Shown piece by piece: positions 46,036 through 58,900 of a DNA stretch of 64,000 nt. How positions within the stretch are numbered: the stretch's first letter is position 1; the number at the start of each line of letters is the position of its first letter. The stretch is from Lentinula raphanica (lineage: Eukaryota > Basidiomycota > Agaricomycetes > Agaricales > Omphalotaceae). The translations under genes and the position numbers were made by a program. The stretch covers positions 1,116,001 through 1,180,000 of the forward strand of contig JANVFP010000002.1 of the NCBI GenBank assembly GCA_027919835.1. Direction: 5' to 3'. The notes below the pieces were generated by a model. That model had not been told where the DNA came from, searched no databases, and saw only the letters and a list, made by a program, of their open reading frames with translations.

Positions 46036-46062
46036 AATAGGCTCGATTTCTTGCCCCTGCTG

Positions 46063-46917
46063 AATATCTGCTCATTGTGGCCAGTACCGCTTTCAATCCC
46101 GACACAGAAAATCTCCGTCGCAGATTCGCCAAGCTCCTCATGCACATGTTCTGCATCCATGATCACCACTGCAGTGCAATCAAGGACCCATCTCGAACTA
46201 GGGTGTATCAGGATGGGATATCACCTCATATCACTTTCACCAACTTTCACCCCTTTAGATTATCGAAAATTATCGTCACTGTGAGCGCATCTGATGCGTT
46301 TATTCTGCTATCTGAAGCATGAAATCACATCCTCCAGTAGCGTGCCGAACATATGTGCAAATGGCGCGGTAATCTCCATTGTTCAACTCCCGGCAATCGT
46401 TGAGGCTGCGTCCAGTACATAGAACACTGGAACCTCCTGGAATGGAATTCGGGCAATCTCGAGGGTGCTCGTTGCTTGAAGGATGGCGTTGGAAGGTCAC
46501 TGTGTACACTGTAGGTCATCGGAGGCCATTATCCATACACAATGCAGACCACATGGTTCCAGCGTTCGATATGCGAGATTTCTAACAGTCAGAGAAGATT
46601 GATCCTTTGATTCGGATCGTACCGTACAAGACCGTACATCGATGTGCTTATTTTTCTCCGTTTGTGGCAATCTCATCGCAGATAAAGTTTCGTTCCCTTG
46701 CGACGCCTCTCTCTTCACCCAACGACTACCATCTTTCCTTGCTGGTCAAGGAAGACAATTCTTCGACATCTGTCCATCCTCAACAGTCACGTATACTTTG
46801 TCCATCTCCAATCAATTTTTCGGTATGTGGGTTTGACGACTGGCTGGTATCACTATTGAGGTCTGACACGCAGTTCTTTGCGACAGAATTCAGCATATCC
46901 GCGTTCCCTGTCCCGAT
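46063..46917. other. Upstream module of paralogue D
   Basis: No gene seen. It carries the family's upstream signature: GTGAGCGCATCTGATGCG near 46280 and TTATTTTTCTCCGTTTGTGG near 46648. The candidate 5'-UTR intron follows, with its gtatgtgg donor at about 46822. Confidence 0.55.
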
Positions 46918-48244
46918 ATGCGTTTGATTAGATCTGTTTTCTATGCTCTCATGTGTTTGAGCGCCATCCACGCAGCTTGTGGCAGCCCGGTGCCAGTGAC
47001 TTCGGATCGAGCTGGTAGTCCTGCACCTCCTGGTAGTCCTGTGCCTCCTGGTGGCAGTCTCAAGCTTGCGAGTTCAGAACAACGAGCTGTCAGTCCAGGG
47101 CCTGCGAGTCCAGAACGAGTTGGCAGTCCTGCGCCTCCCGATGGCAGTCCAAGGCTTGCGAGTTCAGAACGAGTTGGCAGTCCAGGGTCTGCGAGTTCAG
47201 AACGATCTGAAAGTCCATTGCCTGCGAGTCCGGATCGAGCTGGCAGTCACAAGCTTGCGAGTTCAGAACGCGCTGTCAGTCCCGGGCCCGCGAGTCCAGA
47301 ACGAGTTGGCAGTCCAGAGCCTGCGAGTTCAGAACGAGCTGGGAGTCCATTGCCTACGATTCCGGATCGAGCTGGCAGTCCTCCGCCTCCTGGTGGCAGT
47401 CTCAAGCTTGCGAGTTCAGAACGAGCTGGCAGTCCTTCACCTCCCGGCCCCATTTCTGTGCCTTCTGTGCCTCAGAATAACAGTCCTGCACCTCCTGGTG
47501 GCAGCACAGTGAAATCTCAGACCGGACCAGCATTCATCCTTGAACTTCTCGATGGGCCGGGTGACAAGGACATTCGGGTGCCACAAATTACATCCCACGA
47601 CTTGACATCTTTGATTGTGAACTGTATCAAAGCAGTCGTGAAGTTCTATGCAACAAGAGAACTTGACTTTTCCATCCACGAACTCGATGCTTATTCTAAT
47701 CCCGACGACATTCATTCCGAGTTTGTTCCAGACATCGACCCGAAAACTCATCATCCTGTTCCCGTAGGTTTCGTAGGAGATGAGGGGAGGCCTCGAATGT
47801 CTGCGACATATGCCTTCAAATTCAAGCCTGATAACAAGCCTTCCACTGGGTCTACTGTCAAAGAAGGTTTCGACGGCCACGGGTATCTCGCCCTATGCTT
47901 TTCAGGAGGGCATTTGCATCTGGAAGCTTCTTCGGCGTTTCTTTTCGTTGTGGAGAGTAGTTCTAAGACTCTGAAAAGTCCTGGGGTTGAGAGTCGTAAG
48001 ATGAAAATTGGGGGGTTACCGGTGCGTAGAAGATTGATTATTTCTTGCTATTCACTATGACTGACGCTTATACATGACGCTTATACATCATCTCTGCGTC
48101 GTTCTTCTTCTGCTCTATATGCTCCTTGCGTGATTATTCCAGACGGGCTCATATCACTTTGTCGACACCAACCCCGGTGATCGCTCGGGGAAGGGAATAA
48201 AGATAGAAGAAACAACTGAGGATGATGAAGCTCATCATACTTAG
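46918..48244 (+). CDS. Small secreted protein, paralogue D, with expanded repeat linker
   Basis: Exons 46918-48021 and 48143-48244, 401 residues. A signal peptide (MRLIRSVFYALMCLSAIHAA) is followed by a linker of about 180 residues made of 11-residue units resembling SSERAGSPxPA. The conserved domain then begins at ITSHDLTSLIVNCIKAVVKF. It is the most diverged paralogue in the domain (IHELDAYSNPDDIHSEFV) and its C-terminus is acidic (TTEDDEAHHT), unlike the aromatic-basic ends of A-C. No active-site motif. The linker would probably be extended and O-glycosylated on Ser/Thr in a secreted fungal protein, which is inference. Confidence 0.75.
47050..47460. repeat. 33-bp coding repeats in paralogue D
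   Basis: About a dozen units containing GCGAGTTCAGAACGAGCTGG or close variants, period 33 bp with a few 21-bp inserts of CCTCCTGGTGGCAGTCT. The same unit appears two or three times in paralogue B (13490-13560) and is absent from A and C. Confidence 0.85.
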
Positions 48245-49396
48245 CACGATACTAGAGAATGGTTCTGGGGAGAGGAAGAGGAAGAGGGAGGTATGGAGGG
48301 AAAGAAGAAGGTACAGGGTCCAGGAATGTTGTCATCGGAGGGTTGAGAGAAACGATCCGGAGAACGTTATCTACTACGGACACCCATCTTCCGCTAGAAC
48401 TTGTTGGACGGTGTTGGTGTTCGGTCATTCGATCGTGTAATCTCATCCCAAATTCTTACGACAAGATACAGATTATCTGTGTGATTCAGCAACAAGAGTA
48501 ATGAAAATAGCATCTCCGAACAATGATACACTTCCTTCGTCAAGCTTCAAGGTTGAATCAAGCTCGAGCTTAGGACCGATCTCTTAATAAGCGCTTATCA
48601 AGCGCCCAACTCATCTTTGTCGCGCACCACGAGTGACCGTACTCAAATCTGATCTCTCACTCAAGTCTCTGAATGGCATCGTGCAGCGTCTGCATAGCAA
48701 TCACTCAAACACGGCACACTGTGGCATACTACTCTCCAACCATCTCGCCTGACTTCGAGGTTCAAATCATGCATGTAGATTGACCACTGCATCTTGGAGA
48801 CATCGCCTTTCATCGCCTTTCATCGCCTACCGCTAAAGATTTGTTTCGGTCGAGAATTCTATGCCATCCAATAACAAATTTCACAACCAGCCCGACTGCC
48901 CCTCCGAAACTTGTTCCTATTCCCGACTTCTCTCATCCAATCTCATCCCATCCTGGAATCAAGAGAATCACAAATCTATTCAACAACGGATAGATCCGCT
49001 ACACCACACCCGCAGGCACCAGCTCGTCTCTTGTGCTTCGTCGTCCTCCGTCGCCGCCTCCAATAGGTTGTCGATTGTCCTGCGTTGATGGCACACGCTG
49101 CTTTCCGATCGCGAGTCCGATACACTGCCATACAGTCGGGTCAATTCCTCCTTTAGGTTCACAGACGTCCGACTCACCAGCTCACACAAGTTTGAGGGGG
49201 TTGAGAAAGGCTTAGAGGAGTCTGCATCGGAGGTCTCAAGTTGCGGGTCATAGCAACATCGAGGTGATGCGACGGTTTTCAAATTCACCAAACACGTTAG
49301 GATTCCGAGTCGTACGTGTGGCTATACCCATGGGACTGGTAGGAGAGGCCGTTTGGTTGGTTAGCCTTTGCGTGCAATGTGAGGCCGTCGATCTAG
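48245..49396. other. Intergenic between paralogue D and gene E
   Basis: The first 0.3 kb is the D-unit 3' flank. On the minus strand 49291-48980 a frame of 103 codons (starting MVNLKTVASPRCCYDPQLET, with helices ending EAATEDDEAQETSW) could be a small gene or relic. It has no recognised domain and I do not call it. The rest shows nothing. Confidence 0.4.
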
Positions 49397-49404
49397 TATA
49401 AAAA
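49397..49404 (+). promoter_or_regulatory. TATA box of gene E
   Basis: CTAGTATAAAAA is followed about 30 bp later by GATCTCTCAGTCGCTGCTGG. The same arrangement precedes gene F at 62697, which supports a shared core promoter. The long leader (about 385 nt to the ATG) may contain 5'-UTR introns. Confidence 0.6.
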
Positions 49405-49782
49405 GCCTAGGCAGAAAGGACCCGATCTCTCAGTCGCTGCTGGTCAGTTACCCCCGGTACGTTCTTCCTACCGCGACTTGCTCTCTCGGTGAGGCTGTTG
49501 GTGTTGATCGTACTTGGCATTCTCCTAGATTGCTCGTTTCGTTATCTGCAACACTGTAAACTTTCTATTCACATCCCGCTTCTACACAAAGCGGTAAGTG
49601 GAAGTCTTGTGTCCATCTAGAGCATAATGAAGACTCGGACTTATGGATTATATAGCTCGCTGCTCCTTTCGAATCCTTGATAATTGCTTCGTCCACACCT
49701 GTCATTGAAGGCAAGTCACATCTAGCGTTGATGTTAAGAGTGTTCGCTCATAAGAAGGTCTAGGCCTCGCGTTATATTCAGA

Positions 49783-50439
49783 ATGCATCTCTCTCATATG
49801 TTCTTCGTTTCTGTCATCGTAACTGCTGTATGTGCGCTTCCGTTAGAGAACGTGAGTATCAGTATAGATATCTCTTTCGCCGATTTGGATTAATAGATCC
49901 CGGTTCTCTAGGTTTACTCTGATGCCAGTGTCCTTCAAAGTACACAAAGCAAACACCTCTCGGACTCAGTTCTGTATCCCAGGGGACGACCGCACGATCT
50001 ATCTCAATCAGCTGGGTCTTCTCACACCCCTACAATAACAGAGGTGAAAATCGGCTTCTCCCCTGAAGGTGCCAACGCTGAAGAATCTGAAAAATATCAA
50101 CATCCCGGACAAGGCGATTCATTCGCTAAACGTTTTGTTCAAGAGATCATGACCAAAGCCTATGAAACTCCGGACCTAGCTCTTAGGAACATCAAAGTCA
50201 AAACGATTCCACGCGATCACTATCCTTTCCCCGAGGTTGCATTGTTGAATTCGGATTTTGAATTCGTCTTCTATGGTGCACCGGTGTATGAACATTGTCG
50301 AGTCGAAGTGGGATTTCAGACGGGAGGTGAATATCGTGCAGAGTTTCACAGGCTTGATGGTGACAAGAAGGTCGTCTTTCGGGCCATGCTTGAGTTTTCT
50401 CCTGAATTGAAGAAAGTGGTTGATGAGTACTCCGAGTAG
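49783..50439 (+). CDS. Small secreted protein, gene E
   Basis: Exons 49783-49851 and 49912-50439, 198 residues. The first exon encodes the signal peptide (MHLSHMFFVSVIVTAVCALP) and the gtgagt...ctag intron lies just after it. The second exon encodes a basic/Ser spacer and a domain with TITEVKIGFSPEGA, SFAKRFVQEIMTKAYETPDL and EFVFYGAPVYEHCRVEVGFQ. Paralogue of gene F by signal peptide, intron position and promoter. It may be a distant relative of A-D in overall plan, but I cannot align it convincingly. Function unknown. Confidence 0.75.
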
Positions 50440-53400
50440 GCCCAGGAGCTGTCCAGTACTTAGTAGGATTTAGTACACAAGCCAGTCTCACCAGAGCTAT
50501 ATCAGTAGATTTGTATCTCTTCACTGTAATTTTTATCCAGCCACATTTCCCTCGCTTCAGCCTGTGTTGATTGCGAGACTCGGAGCTTCAAATTTCCGCG
50601 AACAGTGCGCCAAAAATGATCGATAGGCTTAGAAAGCGCCTCTCCTGTATGAGGGTAGCGATCACCGTTTAGAGGATGACTGAAGTATATTCCAGTACGA
50701 ATGATTCGCAACTAAACGGTGTTGAAATTAACAATTCAATTGGGATGGTTTTTTTGAGGGCAGATGTGCATTTGATCATACCCGGGAGGATGCTGTATGA
50801 GTACTATAGATAGTCTGAGAGTGACATGACTACGGGGCGACGAGAAATAAAAATCCTCCCGGCGTTTTTGAACGACTGGCACTGAGTTGGGACGATAGCA
50901 ACGACAGAGAGCAAGAGATGTCGACATTGACAGGGGCTTGAGCCTGTTGATAGATGTAGAGAGGGTGTCAATGAGGAGGATAGGGTAATCGTTTCAGCAA
51001 CAGGAGCCTCGAGCGCACGGAGATGAAAGAGAGAGTCGACAATTGAGGCTAAATGCTCGAAGTTTGTGAATTCCGCAAATATTAACGATGGATATGTTCA
51101 CTATCAGTGTAATGTGAGTTAGTAGAGGCAGGCAGCGAAAGGACCAGCGTGGCGAGGAGGACAAGACGTACGCCGCTGTGTGTTGGTCAGTGCCTTGTGC
51201 ACACAGAAACGGGAAAATACGGAAATGGACAGACGATGGCGTACTTACAGATAGACTGACTGACCATCATCTTAAATTTCTCCAAACGAGCTGCCCGGCC
51301 ACGATCAACCCAGTTTCACAGGTATGGACCGTCGTAACCGTAGACGCGAGCTTTGAACTCTGTTGCCATGCCTGTTTCTAATGAAGGTTCATCTCCAGAG
51401 TGCCAGGCAGTGAAGATTACACATCTGTACCGATTTTCACCAAGTCCAAGTGAAACGCGTACCATCACGTACTATCCTCTCCGTTAGGTCGCGTTCAGTC
51501 TCGAAGAGATGATAATTTTAGCCGCTTGTTGAAATTGGGTGTATGAGAGACATTCATTATCCCTATCTGCTAGTTTGGAGATACGCACCGTGAGTCCTTT
51601 AAAACGACGCCTTCCTGCTTGTTGTCATCCATCGATACCAGTCGATGCCTTGCACGTCTAAAAGTAAGTCGTACACGTGTGCCGAATGCAAAATCAAATT
51701 TCTTCTGGTGAAAACTGGAAGCGAGAGATAGCTTTTGTGTTTTGGAACTGTTTATAGGCCATTCTGAGGCTGGGATCTCCTCCCTAAGCTTCTTTTCACG
51801 CGAAAACGCATTTCTATGACCTTTGCTTCGGAGATGGATATAAGCAAAGACGTTGGGGAAATTGTGTCATTCTCACCCTTCGTCAAATTCCGTGAATGGA
51901 CCTCATTGAATGATCTATCGGTTCTTCTACAGCTTATCAATTATCCTTCATTGAAAGACTCTCTTACGAGTGATAACTTTTTGATTCTCTGACGTATGGC
52001 ATATGTGATCCTTTTGTTTGTCGAGAAATTGTGGGTCTGAGAGTAGCCGCGTCGCCGTAGTGAGGAGGAGCGCGTTTTATATTGGAAAATCGGTCGTGGA
52101 TGAAGAATGTCGAAGGCATACGCACATCGCAGGATGTATGGCAATGACAGGGCGATGATGGCAATTTGAATCAGGTAGAGCAGTCTTAGCGCCCATTGGC
52201 GCTTATGCATAACTTCTCGTCGACTCCCTCTTGACTCTTCTCTCAAAAATTCCAGTCTTTTCAAAATGGTCAACAGAGTTCGACGGTTAACCTCACTTCA
52301 TACAATCCACAAAGCGTCTGTATTTTCAAACTATTTTTTTTTGGTTCGGTTGTCATTGACACTCTGATTTTCGCTGAGCGCTCGGGAGTGAGTAGTCATA
52401 CGACCGTCGACTGCCAACCGTCGATCATCTTATATCCTATCCAGTATATGTCTCTGAATCGCCTGCTACTCCAAAATCAGTAGCATCCAAATGGCGACTT
52501 TTCATGATATACTGGATCGGCATTTTTCTGGATCTCTTGCCTGCCATTGGGTTCTTCTGAACGAAGTCTTTCTCCCATTTGTGATTCAAGGTCAACTTGG
52601 CGTAACACTCTCAATCTACCAAACAACTTATGGAACATTACCCTCGTTCCCATGCACACACACCACACATTCTTTGGTCCCCCTCTCCTCCTCCTGCTGC
52701 AGTAACACTTCAACATTCAACCTCTTCGTCAGTGACGTTGCACAGACATCTGACAGACGTAGTCATGCACCTGCCCGCCTCTTGCTCTCCGTCTTCCCAA
52801 ATGTGTCACCGCCCTCGAAAATTTGTCTGTTTTAACCCTCCTCATTTGTATTTTCTGTCGAGTTCCATATGATACATACTGGTCTCCGAACGGCTCAACT
52901 TGACTCAGATTGAGATGGTGGCTCGGTGCTCAATGGCCGGCGCCTGCACGTAAATCTTTTCCTGTGAGTGAGAGGGATCTCGGATGCCCATTGCACAAGT
53001 CCCAAAAACCGCTTCAGTGACCTCAGACACTTCCGAAAGCCCTCAATATAGATGGGCATAGTATCAAATTTCAGAAATCTCAATGGTGAGGCTGTTTGGA
53101 ATCATTTGCGCCGTATTCTAATATTCATGTAGTAGTCTGGCCATTCTTGAGAGCCGGATTGGATAAGTCTGCCATTGGAATCATTCTTGTGTTATCAGCA
53201 TCTGCAGTCCTAGATCTGGGGGACGAAACACATTTCAAGCTAAGTCTCTGCTCAGCCTTTGACAACCCTCTTCGACCCTGTCATTGCTAGAGCCTCTTGG
53301 AGCTTAGCCGGTAGCCATCCAACTCAGTGGTCCGGAAACATACTGAAGCAGATATGAAATGCTTGGAAACCAGACTAACTAACATTCCGCCGGGCCCGGG

Positions 53401-55263
53401 GCTTCAATGAAAAGATGGATTAGATCTCCTACTGGCAAGTATCGAGTGTCTTTTGCTATTCTACACTTACAGACAAGTCACTCTATGGCTCTCTATGGGT
53501 GACAGTGATCACTGATTTCAATGGCAAGAACTTGGGGTGGTCAGGGTTGGACCCTGTTGGACCATTATCATCACCGGTCAGTAGGTTTGTGCTATCTTAA
53601 GGGGAAAGTGCGCAATAACAGGCAATAACACTGCATCACAATATATCATCATTCTAACCGGAACTGTAATCTGATGTGATTCTCCTTTGGTAACGCAGAC
53701 TGCTAATAATGCTCCTCGGTCTTGTTCTAATGGTTTACACAGACTGAACCTCCGCCGAGACTTTGTTATCATGATCCATACGAGCATTGAGTGTCTTTTG
53801 CCGTTCTACTTTTCATCGCAAGAGGAGGGGCTGTTCTATGCCGTCCGGGTTGTCGCGACCCAGAAATGACATCAATACATCTCTGCTACTCAAGAGAGGA
53901 ACAAGTGCGATACAAACTTACCTCACAATACCTCAGGATTGTTCATGATTCACAAATTTGATCACAAGAGGTTCAAGGAGGTTCGAGGGGGCTATCAGTG
54001 GCTATCCTTTTGTCCAGTGGTATCAGGTGGTATCCAAAACTCAAATGGATGTGCATCATTCTGATGTGATGCATATACTCTGTAATGCTCCCTACCAGTC
54101 CCTAGTACCCTGTTTCCAATAGTATATATGAATTAATCTTCCGCCGGACTCGCTTCGTTATCATAATTCAGATATTGAGTATCTTTTTTGGTGGCCCCAT
54201 GTTGGACCTTGAGACTGATCACAGCCTGTCTACAGACTAGTCAACTATAGGTGATAGCAATTTTTGTCACAAGAGAGGCGGGGCTGTACGGGTCGTTAAA
54301 GGACTGTTATCATCGGTTCATTCAATTGGGCGCACAAAGACAATTATTTCTAAAAAAAAAAAATTTTCACCAGAAGGGGCTGCTTTGCATCTGGGGTTTG
54401 AAGTTCGTATTCTTCTCTCCCTGGCATATGCATGGATGAGGTTGTTACAGAAGTATCATCGCCGGTAGATTCATGTGCCATAAAAAAACCTTTAGAATTC
54501 ACAATTCCGATCTGTATTGCAGGAGGGTGCGGGCTTGGCAGCTGTCCTTTTTCACTAGTGATCATACTTCAATGTACTACTAGTGCTCCCCAATATTTGC
54601 ATAGTTGGGCTAGTTATAGAAATACCTTGATGGACACACTGTGCCTCACTGCGCTCTAAGTACTTACTTATACTGACACCACCGTAGTTACAGAGGTCCA
54701 GACTTCCAAAGGAAGAGAAGGAAGGAAGGAAATTACACGGCTCCATCCGAGGATGGGGTCCCACTGGGGAACAGCCGGGCCCAACTGGCTTAGATCTATC
54801 TGAGAAAATATCTCAGATCGCAGGTAGCAAAATCGCGTAATACATTGATTTGATAATTGATGTGATGATCGTTAGCCTTCGTTAGCCTTCGTTGGCACAT
54901 CATTGATCAATTCCATCAAATGCGTCAGATTTTAGAATACAAAGTTAGGAGCTGTTAGGAATTGGCGGGGAGACGACTATGTACAATGGTGAGCACTAGG
55001 CGCACACAAGAACTGCATCACAATTTTACATGGAAAGAGGAAGCGAGGAGGAAACTGGAGGGAGCCGCTATTATTTATGTATATTGATTTATCTGACGTT
55101 GGAATAGGTTTATATACTGTTAATATTATGGTTGACAATTTGTAGAACCTTTTGTTGTAGATATGGATTACTCGATTACAGGAATGCTATCGTCCTGTCG
55201 TTCACCTGAGATCGTGAACTTTGTGACGGGGCTATTCATCCGAAATCGGATGTGATCTGTAGT
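50440..55263. other. Gene-poor region with degenerate repeats
   Basis: No supported gene. Candidate frames such as 52273-51941 minus (one hydrophobic segment, LLYLIQIAIIALSLPYI) lack convincing exons. From about 53430 to 54480 several decayed copies of one sequence can be seen, sharing TTTCGTTATCAT-like and TTGAGTGTCTTTTGCCGTTC-like pieces. ATGGATGAGGTTGTTACAG at 54432 recurs at 62553 and partly at 62033, so the retrotransposon landed in this repeat block. Confidence 0.5.
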
Positions 55264-55268
55264 GCCCC
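55264..55268. repeat. Left target-site duplication GCCCC
   Basis: Five bases GCCCC precede the LTR at 55269, and GCCCC follows the other LTR at 61997-62001. A 5-bp duplication is usual for Ty3/gypsy integration. Confidence 0.85.
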
Positions 55269-55928
55269 TGTCCCGAAGGAGCTGGCACAGAAGGGTGACA
55301 CGAGCACAAGCACAAGCACGACCCTATACAGGGTAAGGGTGAGGTTGATCTCAGCAACAGTGAGGGCACGAAGGGCCAATCACTAGGGCTTCAAAAGGAA
55401 AAGACAAGCTAGTTCCCAATGACCAAGTTAGTATTATTGAGTGTGAGTAGGATACAAATACGAACCTAGTTCCCAATGACCAAGAGGTCGAGATAGGGAA
55501 CCAGGAGTCTAACTACAGTGGTATTTATACTGGGGGAAACAATAAGTACCCAAAGTAGTAGAGACGAACAGCGTGAGTGAAGAAGATTGGAAAAGACAAT
55601 AATGCGAGAATGTAAAAGGTGTAGTGCGAGAATGTAACAGGTGAAGAGCGAATGAGAATGGTTGGAAAGATAAGGAATAGTGACAGCGCGAGAGACAGAT
55701 ATGAAGAACAATAACACAAGTACCATAGTGCGAGAATGGAAGAAAGAATGATGACAGAACGCGAGAGGAGAATGATAAAGCATGAGAAGAGGATTGATAA
55801 TGAAGCAGGAGGTATCGTTGCTAATTGTAGTGAGTCATGAAGAACGATCAGGTGGTAGCAAGGACATATGATGCAAAAAGGAGTGCATGTGATAAGGAAA
55901 AATAACACACATGTCAGATGTCACGACA
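55269..55928 (-). repeat. 3' LTR (660 bp)
   Basis: On the plus strand it starts TGTCCCGAAGGAGC and ends GATGTCACGACA. No difference from the LTR at 61337-61996 was seen. It contains two internal copies of CTAGTTCCCAATGACCAAG (about 55411 and 55467). Confidence 0.95.
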
Positions 55929-55943
55929 TTACCCCCCTCCTAC
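55929..55943 (-). other. Polypurine tract
   Basis: On the minus strand GTAGGAGGGGGGTAA lies immediately before the 3' LTR, the expected primer site for plus-strand DNA synthesis. Confidence 0.75.
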
Positions 55944-55960
55944 AGTCGATGTCCCAGCGA

Positions 55961-58900
55961 CTACCTCTGTAAAGTTTTCGTAGAATTGCCATGGAAGTGA
56001 GTTGAAAATGGAGGCCGCAATTTTCCGTGGTGCATTCGGGTGGATCTTGTAAAATCTTCAATTTCTTCATCTGCTGAGCCCCGTATGTTTTCCTCGTTTA
56101 TCCATTCATCATGACCTTCATCATATCCTTTCCATCGGACCAGGAATTGAAGCTTCTTCCATCGACCATAGAAGCGACTGTCAAGAACCTTCTCTACCTC
56201 ATAAAACTCTTCTCCTTCTATAATTTCTGGTTCCGGCGGTGGTGGTAGTGTCCCATTCACATCATTGCCCTTCCAGGGTGACAGCCGGTTCACATGTATG
56301 TTATCATGGATTTTCATCCACGATGGAAGATTGAGTCGGTATGTTAGTGGACCTGTCTTTTCTACCACCTCGAATGGTCCAAGTCGTCTGCTTCCAAGCT
56401 TCTGGTTCTTTTGCCGTATCTTTAATTTGTTGAGGGAAAGCCAGACTGGTTGTCCTACATCAAATGTCGGTGGTTCTCCTTGGACTTCTTCCCTGATCCG
56501 CTCTTTACTCATACGTAGAGCTGCTTCGGCATCCTCTCTTGCATATTTCAGCAATTCCAATCGTTTGTCAATTGATGGGAATTTATTCCAGATCCCGATT
56601 GGAATGTTGAATTCGGGTATGTAGCCGTAGAGTGTTTCGAAAGGGGAATGTGAATGTGCGGAGTGTATTCGGGAATTCATGACAAACTCAGCAGTAGGGA
56701 GAAGATGGTCCCAATTGTCTTGTCGTCGACTTACGTACAATCGGATGTATCGCTCTATCTCCTGATTTGCACGTTCCGTTTGTCCATTGGTTTCCGGGTG
56801 ATAGGCTGTGGTGAGGGCGGATTCAATTCCCAGACGTTTAAGTAATTGTCGCATCACATCTGCCGCAAACTGCGGTCCACGATCTGATACGAACCGTCTG
56901 GGAATTCCATGAAGGCGAAAGATCTCTCGGTAAAAGAAATCTGCCACGCCTTCTGCAGTTATCTCCGTAGTTGTGGGGAAGCAATGGATCATTTTGGTAT
57001 AATGGTCAACGAATGTGATTATGGCATTGTGGCCTGCTTGAGTCATAGGCAACTCGCCAATAAGGTCAACGCCAATGTCCTCCCAAGGACCAGCTGGAAC
57101 AGGTAGAGGTTGGAGTGGTGCTGTATGGGATGGGTTTAGTCGTTTCCGCTGACAAATGTCACATCCCTCGACATATTTGTCAACAAATGTACGGATACCT
57201 GGCCACCAGTACTGTCTGTTGACTAGTTCCAATGTTCCATGCATTCCTGGGTGTCCTGCTGTTCGTGAATCATGACATTGCTCTAGTACTGCCTTACGCA
57301 GTTCTTGGTTAGGTGGAACATATATCTTTCCTCGGTAGAATACTAGACCTTCCTCTTCTCGCCAATCAGTCAATCCATGAGTAAGGCTCTGTGGTCCTTT
57401 GAGCTTGTTGAGTGCCTCAATTACCTCTGATTCTCGAGTGCTGTTCTGCCGTATACGCTCTAGCAATGGATTGTCAAGCAATACTGCAGTTGATGCCTTG
57501 ATAAAATGCTCAGGTCTAAGTACAACTTGTTCTTTGTTGTCCTCGAAATCATGAACCTGGTGTTGTGCCATGCGGGATAAGGCATCAGCTTGTGTGTGAA
57601 TCCTTCCCGCACGATGTGTTAGATGGAAATTAAATCGTGATAACCAGAGAGCCCATCGTGCCTGTCTTCTGCTCAAATCTTGTGCCGTCCGCCAGAATTC
57701 TAGATTCTGATGGTCTGTAATGATTTCAAATGGTTCGGGTAGTCCTTCCAGAAAGTGCCTCCAATCTTTGAGCGCTTCTATGATAGCAAGCATTTCGCGA
57801 TCGTAGATTTCGTAATTACGCTCTGCTGGCCCCATAGATGCTGACCGAAATGCCACTGGATGCCAAAGGCCATCTTCCTGGAATTGTGATAGGGTTCCAC
57901 CAGTGGCAAAACCGGACGCATCGACTTCAATCCGTGTGGGTCTGGTGTGGTTCCATAGCACTAAAATGGGTGCAGTTGTGAATGCTGCCTTCAGGCTGTC
58001 AAATGCTTCCTGCTGTGAAGTGCCCCAGTCCCATCGGATATCTTTTCGTGTTAAGTCATTAAGAGGTCTCGCCTTTTTTGCAAATCCTTCAATAAACCGC
58101 CGATAGAAGTTAGCAAAGCCCAGAAATCCTCGAAGATCACGTAGTGTTTTTGGTGTAGGCCATTCTTTTACAGCTTTGACCTTAACTGGATCCATCTGAA
58201 CCTGTCCTTCGCTAATGACCAGCCCCAGGTATTCAATTGATGACTTTTCAAACTCGCATTTCTCGGGACGCAAGTAGAGGTCATGCTTGGCAAGTCGATC
58301 AAGGACCTCATGAACCAGCTTTCTGTGCTCCTCCAATGTTTCAGTAAAGATAAGGATGTCATCCAGATATACGGCAACCTTTCCAGATGCAATGAGGTCT
58401 GCAAAGATGGAATTCATGAGGGCCTGAAATGTAGCAGGAGAATTGGTGAGACCGAAGAACATAACCAGGGGTTCGAAGAGACCGCGGTTAGTTGCAAATG
58501 CTCCTTTCCATTCATGACCTTGTTTGATCCGCACATTGTTATATCCCCATCGAACATCAAACTTGGTGAAGATTTTGGAATTTTGAAGTCGACTGATCAT
58601 ATCTGCAACAAGGGGGAGGGGATAACGATTCTTGATGGTGTAGTCATTCAGTCGTCGATAATCCTGTACGAACCGGAGCTTGCCATCCTTCTTTTTCACA
58701 AAGAAGACTGGTGATGCAATTGGGGATTTAGAAGGCTGTATGTAACCTTTACGAAGATTTTCTTTCAAGAATCTGTCAAGCTCTTCTTGTTCATTAAGTG
58801 ACATGGGGTAAATCTTGGTTCGCATGGTTTCAGGGGCATCAGGTTTGAGATCAATAGCATGATCCCAGGGTTTGTGATCGGGAAGACGTTCTGATTCCTT

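Larger units (their letters stand above)
38335..46051. mobile_element. KDZ-type DNA transposon, about 7.7 kb
   Basis: A KDZ (Kyakuja-Dileera-Zisupton) transposase gene on the minus strand and a large unknown gene on the plus strand are divergent. Both lie between arrays of GTTTAAAC motifs at the two ends. The string TGCCCCTGCTG occurs at 38324-38334 and again at 46052-46062, where the host sequence resumes in register with paralogue B's flank. It is therefore a target duplication of 8 bp (the usual length for Zisupton-like elements) up to 11 bp. The exact ends depend on that length. Terminal inverted repeats are weak: GGCGAGTTCACTTTAAACA on the left against a loosely similar complement on the right. 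Confidence 0.75.

Noticed and set aside
48980..49291. Minus-strand frame of 103 codons as a gene
   Set aside because: Composition is protein-like but neither a domain nor a consistent exon structure could be found; described within the intergenic entry only.
51941..52273. Minus-strand membrane protein gene
   Set aside because: One hydrophobic stretch only, no convincing splice continuation and no recognisable family; could be chance.
55466..55908. Two hydrophobic reading frames of 105 and 127 codons, repeated at 61534-61976
   Set aside because: They lie inside the LTRs, overlap each other and owe their hydrophobic look to AT/GA-rich LTR sequence; identity between copies simply reflects LTR identity.
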